Positions 63,536 to 64,000 of a DNA stretch of 64,000 nt are shown in pieces (positions within the stretch are counted from its first letter, which is position 1; every line of letters begins with the position of its first letter). Under the pieces are notes generated by a model. It was not told the DNA's origin. It searched no databases and saw only the letters and a list, made by a program, of their open reading frames with translations. The translations under genes were made by a program, and so were the position numbers. The DNA is from UBA6170 sp942491385 (GTDB lineage: Bacteria; Chloroflexota; Anaerolineae; Anaerolineales; Anaerolineaceae): the NCBI GenBank assembly GCA_942491385.1, contig CALOAF010000008.1:248001-312000 (forward strand). The letters are read 5' to 3'.

Positions 63536-64000
63536 TTAATTTGGGACAATTAAGGTAAAACCACCATCTACAACAATCACTTGGCCACAAATCATATCTG
63601 CCCCAGGACTGCATAAAAATGCAACAATTTCGGAAACATCTTCTGGTGTTACCAATCTTCCGGCTGGTGTATTTTCTATCGTTTTTTTTGGTACATTCGT
63701 ATTACTCATAAAAGAAAAGTGCTTTAATGCTTCTGTTTCAACCATACCTGGTGATACTGCATTGACATGGATATTTTTTGGTGCTAATTCTACAGCTGTA
63801 TAACGCGTTAGCGAATCAAGCGCTGCTTTTGATGTACCGACTGCGATGTAATCGGGTAAGACCCGAGTGGCTCCGGGGCTAGTGATATTAATAATATGTC
63901 CTCCGCCAGCTGCTTCCATAAGTGGAACAGCTTTTTGACTGCAGAGCATAGCAGCGCGAAGGTTCACTTGCATAGTGTAATCCCACCCGGAAACTTTTTG
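63536..64000 (-). CDS. fabL: FabL-like enoyl-ACP reductase III (SDR), 5' part beyond the window
   Basis: The frame stays open to the window edge, so the first ~100 codons are missing; the ATG at 63973 is internal. Residues include GWDYTMQVNLRAAML and GGHIINITSPGA. The active site is Y-IAVGTS-K, a YX6K spacing typical of FabL and unlike the YX3K of most SDRs. It continues KAALDSLTRYTAVELAPKNIHVNAVSPG and TEALKHF, with NTPAGR and DMICGQVIVVDGGF at the C-terminus, very close to Bacillus FabL as I recall it. FabL reduces enoyl-ACP in fatty acid elongation. The family call is strong; another SDR with this spacing cannot be ruled out without the N-terminus. Confidence 0.75.
   Translation of the reverse strand, partial: QKVSGWDYTMQVNLRAAMLCSQKAVPLMEAAGGGHIINITSPGATRVLPDYIAVGTSKAALDSLTRYTAVELAPKNIHVNAVSPGMVETEALKHFSFMSNTNVPKKTIENTPAGRLVTPEDVSEIVAFLCSPGADMICGQVIVVDGGFTLIVPN

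Overview
The window looks like chromosome from a low-to-mid GC (about 40 percent by eye) member of the Chloroflexota, most likely class Anaerolineae. The evidence is a giant Chlor_Arch_YYY (DUF2298) membrane protein, several GT-C glycosyltransferases, a serine hydroxymethyltransferase-GcvT fusion, many lipoprotein signal peptides and tandem CapA-like lipoproteins. Promoters with TATAAT -10 boxes, often in extended TGn form, are easy to see. I found no tRNA, rRNA, CRISPR array, origin or intact mobile element.

Layout. 1-13455: the end of lepA, then a glycan-assembly block on the + strand: flippase-like membrane protein, CDP-paratose-epimerase-like enzyme, GT4 glycosyltransferase, methyltransferase, and three GT-C membrane proteins, one of them a 1636-residue fusion. 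13470-23323: cytidylate kinase (frameshifted in this sequence), a C69 peptidase, a large orphan sensor histidine kinase, and rpoC standing alone with its own promoter and leader. 23385-26830: a - strand run with a TIM-barrel/NTF2-like protein, an HD-domain protein, a SanA-like protein and a PhnD-like lipoprotein. 26990-28560: a scar holding a decayed ISNCY-type transposase and a decayed ROK regulator.

28621-39112: a starch/maltodextrin locus with malE, malF, malG, a GH13 amylase lipoprotein, a GT-C/beta-propeller fusion and a GH57 amylopullulanase-like lipoprotein split by a frameshift. No MalK ATPase is present, and the likely regulator is the ROK pseudogene. 39209-46414: a nucleoside kinase, an aminotransferase, the GlyA-GcvT fusion and a monoacylglycerol-lipase-like hydrolase. 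46630-50976: a polytopic membrane subtilase, an ECF sigma factor with a tiny membrane protein, a glutaredoxin, an unknown protein and a DUF4870 protein. 51062-53019: fmt (apparently leaderless) and a ketopantoate reductase. 53031-53670: a fossil neopullulanase-like GH13 gene. 53841-64000: a CBS protein, a pterin dehydratase, an 1154-residue intracellular GH13 protein, a thiolase, two tandem CapA-like lipoproteins, a cyclase-family hydrolase and the 3' part of a FabL-like reductase.

Two themes stand out. The first is glucan metabolism: outer-face amylases, ABC uptake and an intracellular GH13 enzyme, alongside a dead GH13 gene and a dead regulator. The second is a set of three single-base frame disruptions, all in short homopolymers (cmk, the PhnD-like gene, GH57). 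These could be sequencing errors, real mutations or, for GH57, recoding. Raw reads would decide.
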